DNA of 64,000 bases from Stygiobacter sp. RIFOXYC2_FULL_38_25 (GCA_001803165.1 MHAZ01000012.1:62001-126000); one strand, 5' to 3'; counted from the stretch's first letter, positions 9,900-17,315 are shown. Made by a program: numbers and translations. Notes: generated from the sequence alone by a model not told the origin.

Positions 9900-10163
9900 T
9901 CATGCGGATTTTAACTCGCCTTTGTTATACTTATGAATTATGCTTGATATTAATGTTTGATAGGGAATCCCTTCCTCAATTGCCTTCACTTGAATAGCGG
10001 CATAATCCTTTTTAGTTAAGCGAATATTTATTCTTTTGTTTTTGGCAATACTTTCTTTTGCAGCTTTAACAAATGCTTTTTGCTCTTTCTTTTTAATCGA
10101 AGTCCATTCCCCTTTTTCATAAGACTCGATCAATTCTTTTTCTTCTTTATCCAGATACTTCAT
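9900..10163 (-). CDS. Orphan CopG-type (BrnA-like) antitoxin
   Basis: 87-residue basic protein. The C-terminal half (NKRINIRLTKKDYAAIQVKAIEEGIPYQTLI) has the ribbon-helix-helix pattern of the CopG-like antitoxins that accompany BrnT/HigB-type toxins. The N-terminal half carries the EKELIESYEKGEWTS stretch common to this group. It would bind its own promoter as a dimer and neutralise a partner toxin. No toxin reading frame lies in the 170 bp upstream or in the 34 bp downstream, so it is an orphan. A strong AGAGGAA site precedes the ATG. The gene lies between two direct repeats derived from the DUF72 3' end, so it probably arrived as an inserted or duplicated segment. Confidence 0.75.
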   Translation of the reverse strand: MKYLDKEEKELIESYEKGEWTSIKKKEQKAFVKAAKESIAKNKRINIRLTKKDYAAIQVKAIEEGIPYQTLISSIIHKYNKGELKSA

Positions 10164-10211
10164 TTTATTCCTCTTTACTTAAATATTTTTTATTTGCTTC
10201 TCTGCTGATAA

Positions 10212-10289
10212 GGTTCCGCTCCGCTAACAATTGCAAAAATTCAGAAGTTGGTGAGGGGGAAAAGTAACTAAGTTCCTAAGCGCCAAAGT
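10212..10289 (+). repeat. Direct repeat copy B: DUF72 3'-end fragment
   Basis: Remnant of the DUF72 gene end. Read in the original frame it encodes GSAPLTIAKIQKLVRGKSN followed by a stop, against GSAPLTIAKIQKLMREKSN in the intact gene. The similarity continues through the shared CCTAAGCGCCAAAGT 3' flank. It has no start codon and is not a gene. Confidence 0.9.
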
Positions 10290-10333
10290 GCCTTAGCTTA
10301 TAAGAACTCAGTAACGACTTGCGAAATGAATTT

Positions 10334-10780
10334 TTAGTTTTCCGAAGCGTTTCCTCTCATTCCATAAAGTAAAATTCCGCAGACGGCAATCATTGCGAGA
10401 GACAAAGTAACTAAACCAACTTTAACAATTATTTCTTGCCAAGCCGCACCGTGAAGAGCGCCGCCGGCAAACGGCATCATCTCTGCACCGGCTCCCCAAA
10501 TTGCTGCTAACAAAGTTGTGCCCCAATTTGTATAAGTACCAAACAGTGAAAGTCCGTAGCTCCAATTGAGTGCCCGGTTTGTTAATCGAACCTTTGGCAA
10601 GATTAATCCAAATAAAATTAACAGCATACCGTTCATTGTTCCTTCAAGATGACTTGATAATCCCATTCGCGGGTTCCGCATTGCGGGGATTACCAGACCG
10701 GTGAGTAATCCTAATAAGAATAACAAAATTCCATAGCGTATTAGTTTATTACCAAGTTGTGTTTGAGAATCAGTACTCAT
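10334..10780 (-). CDS. Hydroxylaminobenzene mutase-like membrane protein
   Basis: 148-residue integral membrane protein with four predicted helices (about residues 12-32, 48-64, 75-95 and 118-140). The segment GLVIPAMRNPRMGLSSHLEGTMNG resembles, as I recall the family, the conserved NPRMGLxxHLEG region of the HabA/HabB hydroxylaminobenzene mutases, which rearrange hydroxylaminobenzene to 2-aminophenol during nitroarene breakdown. Many homologues are only annotated as membrane proteins, so the substrate here is uncertain. It stands about 160 bp from the HxlR regulator on the same strand. HxlR proteins often control redox or electrophile stress genes, which is compatible but not proof of a link. 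Confidence 0.65.
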   Translation of the reverse strand: MSTDSQTQLGNKLIRYGILLFLLGLLTGLVIPAMRNPRMGLSSHLEGTMNGMLLILFGLILPKVRLTNRALNWSYGLSLFGTYTNWGTTLLAAIWGAGAEMMPFAGGALHGAAWQEIIVKVGLVTLSLAMIAVCGILLYGMRGNASEN

Positions 10781-10942
10781 TGTTAAAGCCTTTCTTTTAT
10801 GTTGGCACTTCTATTTTTAATTATAAGCGTCGAGGGAAATTACCGTTCAAAATAACAATGAGAGTTTTATCAACGCAACTACTTTGTGAAATTTCTAAAA
10901 GCTGTAGGTGGGAGTGGAGTATCTTAGTTTATAAAAAGTTTA

Positions 10943-11389
10943 TTACAAATATTCTGCAACAATCGCCTCGCCCCGCCTAACCTGCTCAATTACTTTCCGG
11001 CTAATTTTACGGTTGTCATCTCTAATAAGCTCGACCAGACGTACTATACGTTTGGCTTCCGAATCAGTGTCGTACTTAGCACTCCATAACACTATTTCAA
11101 AAATCAATGGGATAAGGTCTAACCCTTTTTCAGTAATGGAAAAGATGTCTTTCCTTCCGTCCGTTTCATGTCCCTCCCGCTTAAGAATACCAACTTTAAT
11201 TAAATGGTCCAGGCGAGAAGCCAGAATATTGGTAGCAAAACCCTCTTCTGATTTAAGGAACTCACCGTAAGTCCGTTTCCCTCTGAAAATAATGTCTCGA
11301 AGGATTAGCAGCGCCCAGCGGTCACCAAAAGCTTCAAGACCAAAGTTAACCGGGCAATGTGAACGAAGCTTATTTTTTTCCTTTTTCAT
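10943..11389 (-). CDS. HxlR-family transcriptional regulator
   Basis: 148-residue winged-helix DNA-binding protein of the HxlR family. It shows the family start (CPVNFGLEAFGDRWALLILRDI), in which the cysteine near residue 10 is the usual redox or electrophile sensor, and the central KSEEGFATNILASRLDHLIKVGILKRE helix-turn-helix and wing. The C-terminal part (residues 100-148) is a longer helical tail than the minimal 110-residue members. It starts 46 bp from a 17-bp palindrome (11436-11452) in the divergent region with an SRPBCC gene, so self-control and control of the neighbour are likely. The ATG follows TTTGGAAT. Confidence 0.9.
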   Translation of the reverse strand: MKKEKNKLRSHCPVNFGLEAFGDRWALLILRDIIFRGKRTYGEFLKSEEGFATNILASRLDHLIKVGILKREGHETDGRKDIFSITEKGLDLIPLIFEIVLWSAKYDTDSEAKRIVRLVELIRDDNRKISRKVIEQVRRGEAIVAEYL

Positions 11390-11435
11390 ATTCCAAACTT
11401 AATAATTTACAATTGCTATACATACTAACGAATTC

Positions 11436-11452
11436 ACTTGCAATTTGCAAGT
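11436..11452. promoter_or_regulatory. Palindromic operator candidate in the hxlR/SRPBCC divergent region
   Basis: ACTTGCAATTTGCAAGT is a perfect palindrome around one central base. It lies between the divergent HxlR regulator and SRPBCC gene, the expected place for an HxlR dimer. A second, weaker inverted repeat (AGTAAGTA at 11474-11481, TACTTACT at 11497-11504) follows it. No binding data, so the assignment is inference. Confidence 0.6.
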
Positions 11453-11580
11453 AATAATATTATGTTTGAGATGAGTAAGTAATCGTCCTCTGTTTGTACT
11501 TACTTAACATTGACTTTCCGGATATTTTAATGCTTTCCGCTAGTCAAACATATTCTTTATTAATAAAAGACGGAGTTAAT

Positions 11581-12036
11581 ATGAAGAAAATCATAAATGA
11601 TCAAAATTTTACCGTTACGTTTACGGTAGATCAAAATACTACAGAAGTCTTCGATGCCATAAATAATGTTCGAGGATGGTGGTCAGGAGAAATAAAAGGG
11701 GGAACCGACAAACACGGTGACGAGTTCACTTACCAAGTCAAGGATGTGCACTTTTCCAAACAAAAGATAACTGAGTTCATTCCTGGTAAAAAACTAGTTT
11801 GGCATGTATTAGATGCCTCACTTAGTTTTGTAAAAGATAAGAGCGAGTGGAAAGATACCGACATTATTTTTGAGATCTCCAGACAAGGCAACAAAACAGA
11901 AGTTCAATTTACACACAAAGGATTGGTACCGTCGTTTGAATGTTACAAAGATTGCTCGAACGCATGGGGCATGCTCATAAACGGCAATTTGCGAAAGCTG
12001 ATCACTACCGGCAAAAATCAGCCAAGCCCGTGGTAA
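11581..12036 (+). CDS. SRPBCC (AHSA1-like) domain protein
   Basis: 151-residue protein of the START/Bet v1-like SRPBCC superfamily, AHSA1 (activator of Hsp90) subgroup. It begins with FTVTFTVDQNTTEVFDAINNVRGWW, typical of strand 1 and the following helices. The middle has GKKLVWHVLD and the end NAWGMLINGNLRKLITTGK. Such domains form a hydrophobic ligand cavity; the ligand is unknown. I chose the ATG at 11581 because ACGGAGTTAAT precedes it. An in-frame start at 11494 would add 29 residues lacking any similarity to the family. It is divergent from the HxlR gene and a paralogue follows at 12204. Confidence 0.8.
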   Translation: MKKIINDQNFTVTFTVDQNTTEVFDAINNVRGWWSGEIKGGTDKHGDEFTYQVKDVHFSKQKITEFIPGKKLVWHVLDASLSFVKDKSEWKDTDIIFEISRQGNKTEVQFTHKGLVPSFECYKDCSNAWGMLINGNLRKLITTGKNQPSPW

Positions 12037-12203
12037 AAACTGCAATCATAGTAGAAGTTTGGTCTTAGCGTTAGTCCTGAAGGATTCGATACTGTTACTA
12101 CGATTTCGTTGTTACTTAACCGTTGTTGTTAGATGATTACTTGAATATTTTCTTAATATGAAAAACTAGTCCGTTTTTTATTTATCTAATATAGGAGACT
12201 TAT

Positions 12204-12662
12204 ATGGTTGACATTATACATCGCATTGGGATTAAGTCCAATTCGGCTCAAGTATATAAAGCGTTAACAACAATAAATGGTTTAGCCAACTGGTGGACCG
12301 AAGAAGTTCAAGGCGCTGAACAGATCGGTGGAAAGATCGAATTTACTTTTCGATCATCGGAAGGTGAAGTAATAGGCAAAATGGTTATGGAAGTGTATGA
12401 ACTCAAAGCTCCCGAAGAAGTAGTGTGGCGCTGCATTGAGGGACCGGCTGAGTGGATTGGAACTGACATCACTTTCCAACTATCGCAGCAGGGCGAGCAA
12501 ACTATAGTTCTCTTCGGTCATAGAAACTGGCATGAAGCAGTTGAAATGACATCTCACTGTAGTATGAAGTGGGCAACATTTCTTTTGAGTCTTCGTGAAT
12601 ATGTGGAAACCGGAAAGGGGAATCCGTCACCGCATGATCTGAAAATTGATAACTGGAATTAA
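12204..12662 (+). CDS. SRPBCC (AHSA1-like) domain protein
   Basis: 152-residue second SRPBCC-superfamily protein, clearly related to the gene before it: IGIKSNSAQVYKALTTINGLANWWTEEVQG at the start, then PEEVVWRCIEGPAEWIGTDITFQL, and SMKWATFLLSLREYVETGKG at the end. The ATG follows TAGGAGACTTAT. It is separated from its paralogue by 167 bp with no gene and has two hairpins just downstream, so it may form its own transcript. Function and ligand are unknown. These proteins are common in soil and sediment Bacteroidota next to HxlR or ArsR regulators. Confidence 0.8.
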   Translation: MVDIIHRIGIKSNSAQVYKALTTINGLANWWTEEVQGAEQIGGKIEFTFRSSEGEVIGKMVMEVYELKAPEEVVWRCIEGPAEWIGTDITFQLSQQGEQTIVLFGHRNWHEAVEMTSHCSMKWATFLLSLREYVETGKGNPSPHDLKIDNWN

Positions 12663-12671
12663 AATATAATA

Positions 12672-12715
12672 GCGCAAAATGTTCGAAAGGATATTTTGCG
12701 CGGGTTCAATACCCG
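12672..12715 (+). terminator. Paired hairpins after the SRPBCC gene
   Basis: GCGCAAAAT (12672-12680) pairs with ATTTTGCGC (12693-12701), a perfect 9-bp stem, and the next bases CGGGT/ACCCG (12701-12715) form a second small stem. Position 10 bp after a stop codon fits a transcription end. There is no clean T-run, so a rho-independent terminator is only possible. Confidence 0.45.
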
Positions 12716-12769
12716 ACGAGACTCGACTTCCCGACGAAGCTAAAATCAAACCACTACACTTTATTGTAG

Positions 12770-12899
12770 GAGGCTGTCTCAAATGCCATTTTAGAGTCAC
12801 ACTGAAGTCCGTCGGCTGACGGATCGAAGTGTGAATTATGCAAAAATTCTCATTTCTCGACTACGCTCGAAATGACTTTTCACCTTTTGAGACAGCCTC
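12770..12899. mobile_element. 130-bp MITE-like element
   Basis: Perfect 14-bp terminal inverted repeats GAGGCTGTCTCAAA (12770-12783) and its complement (12886-12899) bound a non-coding 130-bp unit. Inside is TTTCTCGACTACGCTCGAAATGAC-like sequence, a type of palindromic intergenic repeat frequent in this phylum. No clear target-site duplication and no transposase. It fills most of the 308-bp gap between the SRPBCC and DUF4256 genes. Confidence 0.65.
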
Positions 12900-12970
12900 G
12901 CTATTAGATTAATTTGCTGCGAATCATTTGATGTAATCTAATTTTACACAACCGGTTCATCTTTATGAAT

Positions 12971-13531
12971 CTAGACCCTTAGCGAACTGCGGAATCCCCG
13001 TGCGGCATAGTAAGACTCCGCACCGTTATGATACGTGAAAACATTTCCGTAGCGGAAATCGCAGAAAATGGCTCCGCCGAGTTTTCTAATATTAGAAGGT
13101 GTTTTAACCCAGCTCGATGTTTTCGTATCGAACTCACCAAGTTTTTGCAATTCACGATATTGCTCTTCAGTTAAAAGTTCAACGCCCATCGCTTCGGCTG
13201 TATCAACAGCATTATTTTTCGGTTTGTGTTCTTTTCTTGACTCCAGCGCTTCGCGGTCGTAACAAAGACTTCTGCGGTCTTTAGGGCTTTCCGCCGAGCA
13301 ATCGTAAAAAATGTATTCATTTTTCTTTTGGTCATATTCAACAACATCAGGTTCGCCGCCGGTTTTTTCCATTTCATTTAATGACCAAAGTTTTTCAGTA
13401 ATGGCTGCAAGTTTTGCTTCTACTTTTGTCCACTCAATACCTTTATGGCGGTTCATGTTTTTTTCAAAACGGGTTTTTAATGTTTTGAGCAGTTCTTCAC
13501 TTTGTTTAGGTGACAATTTTGTTTTACTCAT
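12971..13531 (-). CDS. DUF4256 family protein
   Basis: 186-residue soluble protein of the DUF4256 family, recognised from the conserved run around GGEPDVV, YIFYDCSAESPKDRRSLCYDREA and the C-terminal GGAIFCDFRYGNVFTYHNGAESYYAARGFR. Its biochemical function is unknown. It is the last gene of an operon ArsR - SRPBCC - DoxX - DUF4256, a combination that recurs in Bacteroidota as far as I recall. A very strong AAAGGAGGAAAT ribosome site precedes the ATG, overlapping the end of the DoxX-like gene (4-nt intergenic gap). Confidence 0.82.
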   Translation of the reverse strand: MSKTKLSPKQSEELLKTLKTRFEKNMNRHKGIEWTKVEAKLAAITEKLWSLNEMEKTGGEPDVVEYDQKKNEYIFYDCSAESPKDRRSLCYDREALESRKEHKPKNNAVDTAEAMGVELLTEEQYRELQKLGEFDTKTSSWVKTPSNIRKLGGAIFCDFRYGNVFTYHNGAESYYAARGFRSSLRV

Positions 13532-13535
13532 AATT

Positions 13536-13952
13536 TTATATTTCCTCCTTTGAAATTATTTTTCTATCCTCAGACCTGAAGTACCAGGACACCGCAGTCA
13601 GGATTAAAAGAAGCAAAGCAGGGAATATTTCATTTACTGAATCACCGGATGCAATGTGTGAAAACATAGCTCCGGTTATGATAAAGAAAAAGCCTGCGTA
13701 AGCCCATTCCTTTATTAAAGGATATTTAGGAATAAGCACGGCAGCAGCCCCTAAAATTTTCCAGATACCCAGTATTGTTAACAAATAAACAGGATATCCC
13801 AAATGTGTAATCATATCAACGCCACCCTGACCCTCATTCGTTTTCAATAACTGCACTACTCCGGTTGAGACCATTCCTAATGCAAGCCAAAGAGTAGAAA
13901 TCCAATATATAATTTTACCTGTCTTGCCGCTAAGCAGATTTTTCTTTGTCAT
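13536..13952 (-). CDS. DoxX-like membrane protein
   Basis: 138-residue integral membrane protein with four predicted helices (about residues 13-32, 52-72, 81-100, 107-125). It has the arrangement of DoxX-like family members, including GYPVYLLTILGIWKILGAAAVLIPKYPLIKEWAYAGFFF. Family members are small membrane partners of oxidoreductases or stress proteins; no enzymatic role can be assigned here. Its ATG overlaps the stop of the SRPBCC gene by 4 nt (ATGA), which means translational coupling in the ArsR-led operon. Confidence 0.85.
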   Translation of the reverse strand: MTKKNLLSGKTGKIIYWISTLWLALGMVSTGVVQLLKTNEGQGGVDMITHLGYPVYLLTILGIWKILGAAAVLIPKYPLIKEWAYAGFFFIITGAMFSHIASGDSVNEIFPALLLLILTAVSWYFRSEDRKIISKEEI

Positions 13953-14416
13953 TGTAATTTCCTCACTATTTCTTGTAACCGGTTATGTGCCATATTTATG
14001 CCTTGAGCAAATGGCAGCTTCAGCATTTGGTCTCTTAGTTCCGCCGATTTATAAACTATATGCATATTAAGTTTGCTTGTGTCGCCGGTGAGTTTTTCAA
14101 ATTCTAAGAACTCGAGCTGAACGCCGAAAGGTGAATTCTCCATTTCAAATGTGCGCGTAATTTTTAGGTTCGGGCTGAACTCGTGTATTACCCCGTTGGC
14201 TTTAAAAACAACATTACCCTGAGGATCGGTTGTTTCAAATTGGTAACTGCCGTGCTTTTTATTTTCAAGCTTCAGCACTTTTGTTCCCATCCATTGCTCA
14301 ACAATTTCAGGTTCAACATAGGCTTTAAAAAGTAATTCCAGCGGTAAATCAAATTCCCTTGTTACTGTTAAATCTTGTTTGCCGTTTTCTGCATCTATTT
14401 TTGTTTTTCGTTCCAT
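13949..14416 (-). CDS. SRPBCC (AHSA1-like) domain protein of the ArsR operon
   Basis: 155-residue SRPBCC/AHSA1 protein. It starts with LTVTREFDLPLELLFKAYVEPEIVEQWMG and contains the family's typical GSYQFETTDPQGNVVFKANGVIHEFSPNLKITRTFEME. The substrate is unknown. It follows the ArsR-type regulator by 11 nt and overlaps the DoxX-like gene by 4 nt. ArsR-SRPBCC pairs are common; the regulator usually represses the operon and an unknown small molecule relieves it. It is more distant from the two SRPBCC proteins at 11.6-12.7 kb than these are from each other. Confidence 0.87.
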   Translation of the reverse strand: MERKTKIDAENGKQDLTVTREFDLPLELLFKAYVEPEIVEQWMGTKVLKLENKKHGSYQFETTDPQGNVVFKANGVIHEFSPNLKITRTFEMENSPFGVQLEFLEFEKLTGDTSKLNMHIVYKSAELRDQMLKLPFAQGINMAHNRLQEIVRKLQ

Positions 14417-14427
14417 ATTTTTACCTT

Positions 14428-14751
14428 TTATTTTTTGGTTGTGTAATTCTTCATTACAGATTCTAACTTATTAAACCTGTCATCCCACAATTTGCGGAAT
14501 GGTTCTATAAAGTCTGCTATCTCTTTTATCTTTTGAGGATTGAAATGATAATAAATTTCTCTTCCTTGCTGCTGCTGGTTTAATATTTCACACTCAGTAA
14601 GAATTTGTATGTGCTTGGAAATTGTTTGTCTTGATGAATCAAAATTGTCTGCAATTGCTCCGGCAGTCATGGTCTGCGAAGCAAGCAAAACCAGTATTGC
14701 TCTTCTTGTTGGGTCTGCAATTGCCTGAAACGGGTCTCGTCTAAGGTTCAT
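14428..14751 (-). CDS. ArsR-family transcriptional repressor
   Basis: Winged-helix regulator, 107 residues from the ATG at 14751. The hallmark is [32 protein letters not shown] with the recognition helix [19 protein letters not shown] and the wing [11 protein letters not shown]. No metal-binding CxC motif is visible, so it belongs to the non-metal SRPBCC-linked subgroup. In-frame starts at 14775 and 14817 exist, but the family alignment begins at [14 protein letters not shown] and CCGGAATTAAA precedes this ATG. It heads a four-gene operon running to 12971. Confidence 0.9.
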   Translation of the reverse strand: MNLRRDPFQAIADPTRRAILVLLASQTMTAGAIADNFDSSRQTISKHIQILTECEILNQQQQGREIYYHFNPQKIKEIADFIEPFRKLWDDRFNKLESVMKNYTTKK

Positions 14752-14969
14752 TTTAATTCCGGTTAAATTAAACATGCAGTCATTTGACTGCAAATATATG
14801 TGTAAGTATTTAGCCATGCAAATATTTTTGTAATTTTTTTTGAAGGAAAAATTAACTCACAAATCGAACGCGTTTATATTAAGCAGTTAACAAAAAAAGA
14901 TTTGAAATAATTTGTTCCTATTTTAGTTCTCGGATAGTCTCAGGACCATGACGACCGGAGAAAAAGCTC

Positions 14970-15467
14970 TCACTTGGGTTCCCATAGTTCAATCTTGTTG
15001 CCCTCTGCGTCCATAATATGTACAAATTTTCCAAAGTCGTAAGTCGCAATGCTGTCAAGTATGGTTACTCCGTTTTCTTTGAGTTTGTCCACAAGTTCTT
15101 CGATATTCTGAACCTGGTAATTAATCATAAAATCTTTTTTGGACGGGGAAAAATATTCATCTCCTTTTTTGAAAGGTTTCCATTGAAGAGAATTTATTTC
15201 GTCAGGTCTGTTAATGTTTCTGGATTCAAAACTTGACGAGCCCCACGCATTGATTTCAATCCCTAAGTTTTTGGTGTACCATTCTTTCGTTTCCTTCGGA
15301 TTGTCTGTGTAAAAGAAAATGCCGCCAATGCCGGTAACTTTTGGTATTGAGTCATTCATAATTATTCCCTTCTGTTTATATGTGTTAATAGTATTGTTTG
15401 TTTTATCGCTTGTACTGCAGCTTAATATTAGTAATGATAAGAGCGTTATTACCGAAACTTTTTTCAT
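14970..15467 (-). CDS. VOC (glyoxalase-like) domain lipoprotein
   Basis: 165 residues: a lipoprotein signal (MKKVSVITLLSLLILSC, Cys17 as the acylated residue), a short linker, then one vicinal-oxygen-chelate domain (about 41-165) with KVTGIGGIFFYTDNPKETKEWYTKNLG at the start and HIMDAEGNKIELWEP at the end. The glutamate in IELWEP is the usual metal ligand of the fold. Reaction unknown. A second in-frame ATG at 15359 (MNDSIPKVTG) has its own strong AGAAGGG ribosome site and would give a cytosolic VOC protein, so two forms are possible. The gene is flanked by two copies of ACCATGACGACyGGAGAAA (14945 and 15622). Confidence 0.78.
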   Translation of the reverse strand: MKKVSVITLLSLLILSCSTSDKTNNTINTYKQKGIIMNDSIPKVTGIGGIFFYTDNPKETKEWYTKNLGIEINAWGSSSFESRNINRPDEINSLQWKPFKKGDEYFSPSKKDFMINYQVQNIEELVDKLKENGVTILDSIATYDFGKFVHIMDAEGNKIELWEPK

Positions 15468-15508
15468 TTTGTTTTCCTTTCAAAACTATACCAAATAAAT
15501 TAGTATAA

Positions 15509-15543
15509 GCGTTGCGCCTAACGCGCCGCCAAATAATTTAGCA
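15509..15543 (-). repeat. Shared upstream repeat, copy R1
   Basis: GC-rich stretch upstream of the VOC gene, containing GCGTTGCGCCTAACGCGCCG followed by CCAAATAATTTAGCA. Its left part matches 16208-16230 and its right part matches 17599-17633, which lie upstream of the next two minus-strand genes. On the minus strand it includes GCGTTAGGC, a heptamer like an integron core site, but no full attC structure can be drawn. Confidence 0.6.
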
Positions 15544-15575
15544 TGTGCTATTTGCGGGAAAATCCGACTATAAGC

Positions 15576-15630
15576 TGTCGCGGACCATTCCGCGACATAA
15601 TTTCTTTTTCGTCATGGTAGAACCATGACG
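15576..15630. repeat. Two consecutive perfect hairpins
   Basis: TGTCGCGGA (15576-15584) pairs with TCCGCGACA (15589-15597) over a 4-base loop. CGTCATGGT (15610-15618) pairs with ACCATGACG (15622-15630) over a 3-base loop. Both lie between the small lipoprotein gene and the VOC gene and may act as transcript ends or be remnants of intergenic repeats. Confidence 0.55.
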
Positions 15631-15696
15631 ACTGGAGAAACCTCACGAATGCAAGGTGCGATCTTGCTGTCGGCTTGAGCAGCATAGTATACACCA

Positions 15697-16182
15697 TTAC
15701 TGATCTACCAAAGAATAAAAGAATAATTTCTTTTGAATTCCGTTTTTCTCTTCTTTCAATTTAAATCTTGCATCATTTTTTGAAAAGGTTTTAGGTTCTA
15801 TGTTTATAAAATCACCTTCATATCTTGGATAATCAAAAAATGCAATTACTTCTCTTTCTTTAGTAAATACCAATAAGTTAGATATCTCATCATTTAGTAC
15901 CGATGTTTTTTCCGCGTCTTTCCAATGAAATCCAAGTCTTTTATCTATTTCTGATGTTGATGTATAAGGTGTAAAGATATATAATGTATCCCATTCGAAA
16001 TGAGTTATCTTATAAAAAGAAATTGTACCATTCTGTTTATACTTTATTGAATCTGTAATTTCTATTAAATGTTCTTTAACCCTTCTCGAATTATCATCTA
16101 TCAAAGAATCAGAATTATCACACTGATAAAGTATAAGGGTGAGCATAGAAAAAATTATCAATGGAAATATTCTTTTCATCAT
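15697..16182 (-). CDS. Small lipoprotein of unknown function
   Basis: 161 residues from the ATG at 16182. A lipoprotein signal is clear (MMKRIFPLIIFSMLTLILYQC, Cys21). The mature part is mixed and moderately charged, with TDSIKYKQNGTISFYKITHFEWDTLYIF, a pattern seen in unannotated small Bacteroidota lipoproteins. I do not recognise a named family. A longer frame back to 16290 would put the signal peptide in the middle of the protein, so the internal start is preferred. The gene is AT-rich and lies in a minus-strand run with the VOC and TIR genes, each preceded by related repeat sequence. Confidence 0.65.
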   Translation of the reverse strand: MMKRIFPLIIFSMLTLILYQCDNSDSLIDDNSRRVKEHLIEITDSIKYKQNGTISFYKITHFEWDTLYIFTPYTSTSEIDKRLGFHWKDAEKTSVLNDEISNLLVFTKEREVIAFFDYPRYEGDFINIEPKTFSKNDARFKLKEEKNGIQKKLFFYSLVDQ

Positions 16183-16207
16183 TATTCTTTTATTTTGCTG
16201 TATAATG

Positions 16208-16230
16208 GCGTTGCGTTTAGCCCGCCGCCC
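16208..16230 (-). repeat. Shared upstream repeat, copy R2
   Basis: GCGTTGCGTTTAGCCCGCCG and the next three bases match 15509-15531 with about five differences over 23 positions. It lies upstream of the small lipoprotein gene. A TTGCGTT/AACGCAA inverted pair (16208-16261 region) surrounds it. Confidence 0.55.
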
Positions 16231-16391
16231 ATAACAGCAAAGACAGAATTTCAACGCAACTTTATTTATAAAATCACTTTTGTTTTGCAATCATACTTTT
16301 AAGAACAACTTACTCTGAAAAGCCAAACCCAATAATCTTTTCTACGACCGATTCGAAGAAGTAGGCGGGCTGAGTCGCTCGTATATTGCTA

Positions 16392-17315
16392 TTATTCGTA
16401 CGGATTACGTGATAGAGCAAATACCATATGATATATGGTATCAATTAATTCATTATCCAAACCATTTCTCGCATCAAGGATTTGATAATTACCAATAAAA
16501 TGATTTTCATAATCGATAAAATCACCTTCGATAAGTACAGGAATTATTTTCATGTTATCAGTAAAATTTTTTCTTAATGCTTGTTCTAACTCTGGTTTTG
16601 AAATTGGACCATTTAAATAATCTTTTGATAAAATTGGAATAAAGACTTGGCATTTGATTATTAGATCAATTAATTGTTGAATCCAACTGCCAGATGATAA
16701 ATCTATTTTATCCATGCGAGGGGTGAAAATATTTTTGTTATTATAATCTCCAAGCAAATGGAATAAGCTAATAGCAGATTCATAGTTATTTGATCTGTAC
16801 GAAATGAATAGTTCCTTCTTCTTTTTTGTATTTATTTTTATCTGCGAGTCTTCAAAAGAAAAAGAATTATAGAATAGTTTGTACATTTCCTCATTAACAT
16901 ATTTGTGGATATCTACAATAATTTGCTGGATATGTTTTGGAATTTTATCCATTGACAATAGTAATTCGCCATCTTCCTTAGCATAATGACTGAATTCATA
17001 TGAATATTGAATATTATTTATATCAAATGGGTTTACAGAATCTTCAGAAAGATAATTTGCAAGTATAAATTTGGGAAATATTTTTTTACCGGCAATTACT
17101 AAATGCTTCTCTTTGTCAGCCAATAAGGAGATATAGTAGTTCACCAGTATATCTAATTTATCCTTGAGAGTATTCTCCGGACAAGCGAATAATTCAAGTC
17201 GGCTTTTTATTTCATCTAGCATAGAATAACTAAGATCTGAATCTTGAATGTCAACAACTAGCCCACGAAGTTGATTCGGTTGAAAATAATAGATCCATTT
17301 AGTTCTTATTTCCAT
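16392..17315 (-). CDS. TIR-domain protein
   Basis: 307 residues from the ATG at 17315, which follows CTGAGAGAT; an in-frame TTG at 17327 is less likely. The C-terminal half (about residue 170 to the end) is a TIR domain: KELFISYRSNNYESAISLF, then IDLSSGSWIQQLIDLIIKCQVFIPILSKDYL and KPELEQALRKN, where the glutamate of PELEQA is in the position of the catalytic NADase glutamate. The N-terminal 165 residues are helical and unrecognised. Bacterial TIR proteins often destroy NAD+ on phage sensing, but a sensor or partner gene is not evident here. The gene is very AT-rich (14/60 G+C counted at 16861-16920), unlike the neighbouring aceE, which suggests transfer. Confidence 0.8.
   Translation of the reverse strand: MEIRTKWIYYFQPNQLRGLVVDIQDSDLSYSMLDEIKSRLELFACPENTLKDKLDILVNYYISLLADKEKHLVIAGKKIFPKFILANYLSEDSVNPFDINNIQYSYEFSHYAKEDGELLLSMDKIPKHIQQIIVDIHKYVNEEMYKLFYNSFSFEDSQIKINTKKKKELFISYRSNNYESAISLFHLLGDYNNKNIFTPRMDKIDLSSGSWIQQLIDLIIKCQVFIPILSKDYLNGPISKPELEQALRKNFTDNMKIIPVLIEGDFIDYENHFIGNYQILDARNGLDNELIDTIYHMVFALSRNPYE

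Noticed and set aside
15509-15630. Integron attC site
   Set aside because: A GTTAGGC heptamer is present, but a matching inverse core at the other end and the L boxes cannot be placed. Kept as a repeat with only a tentative link to cassettes.
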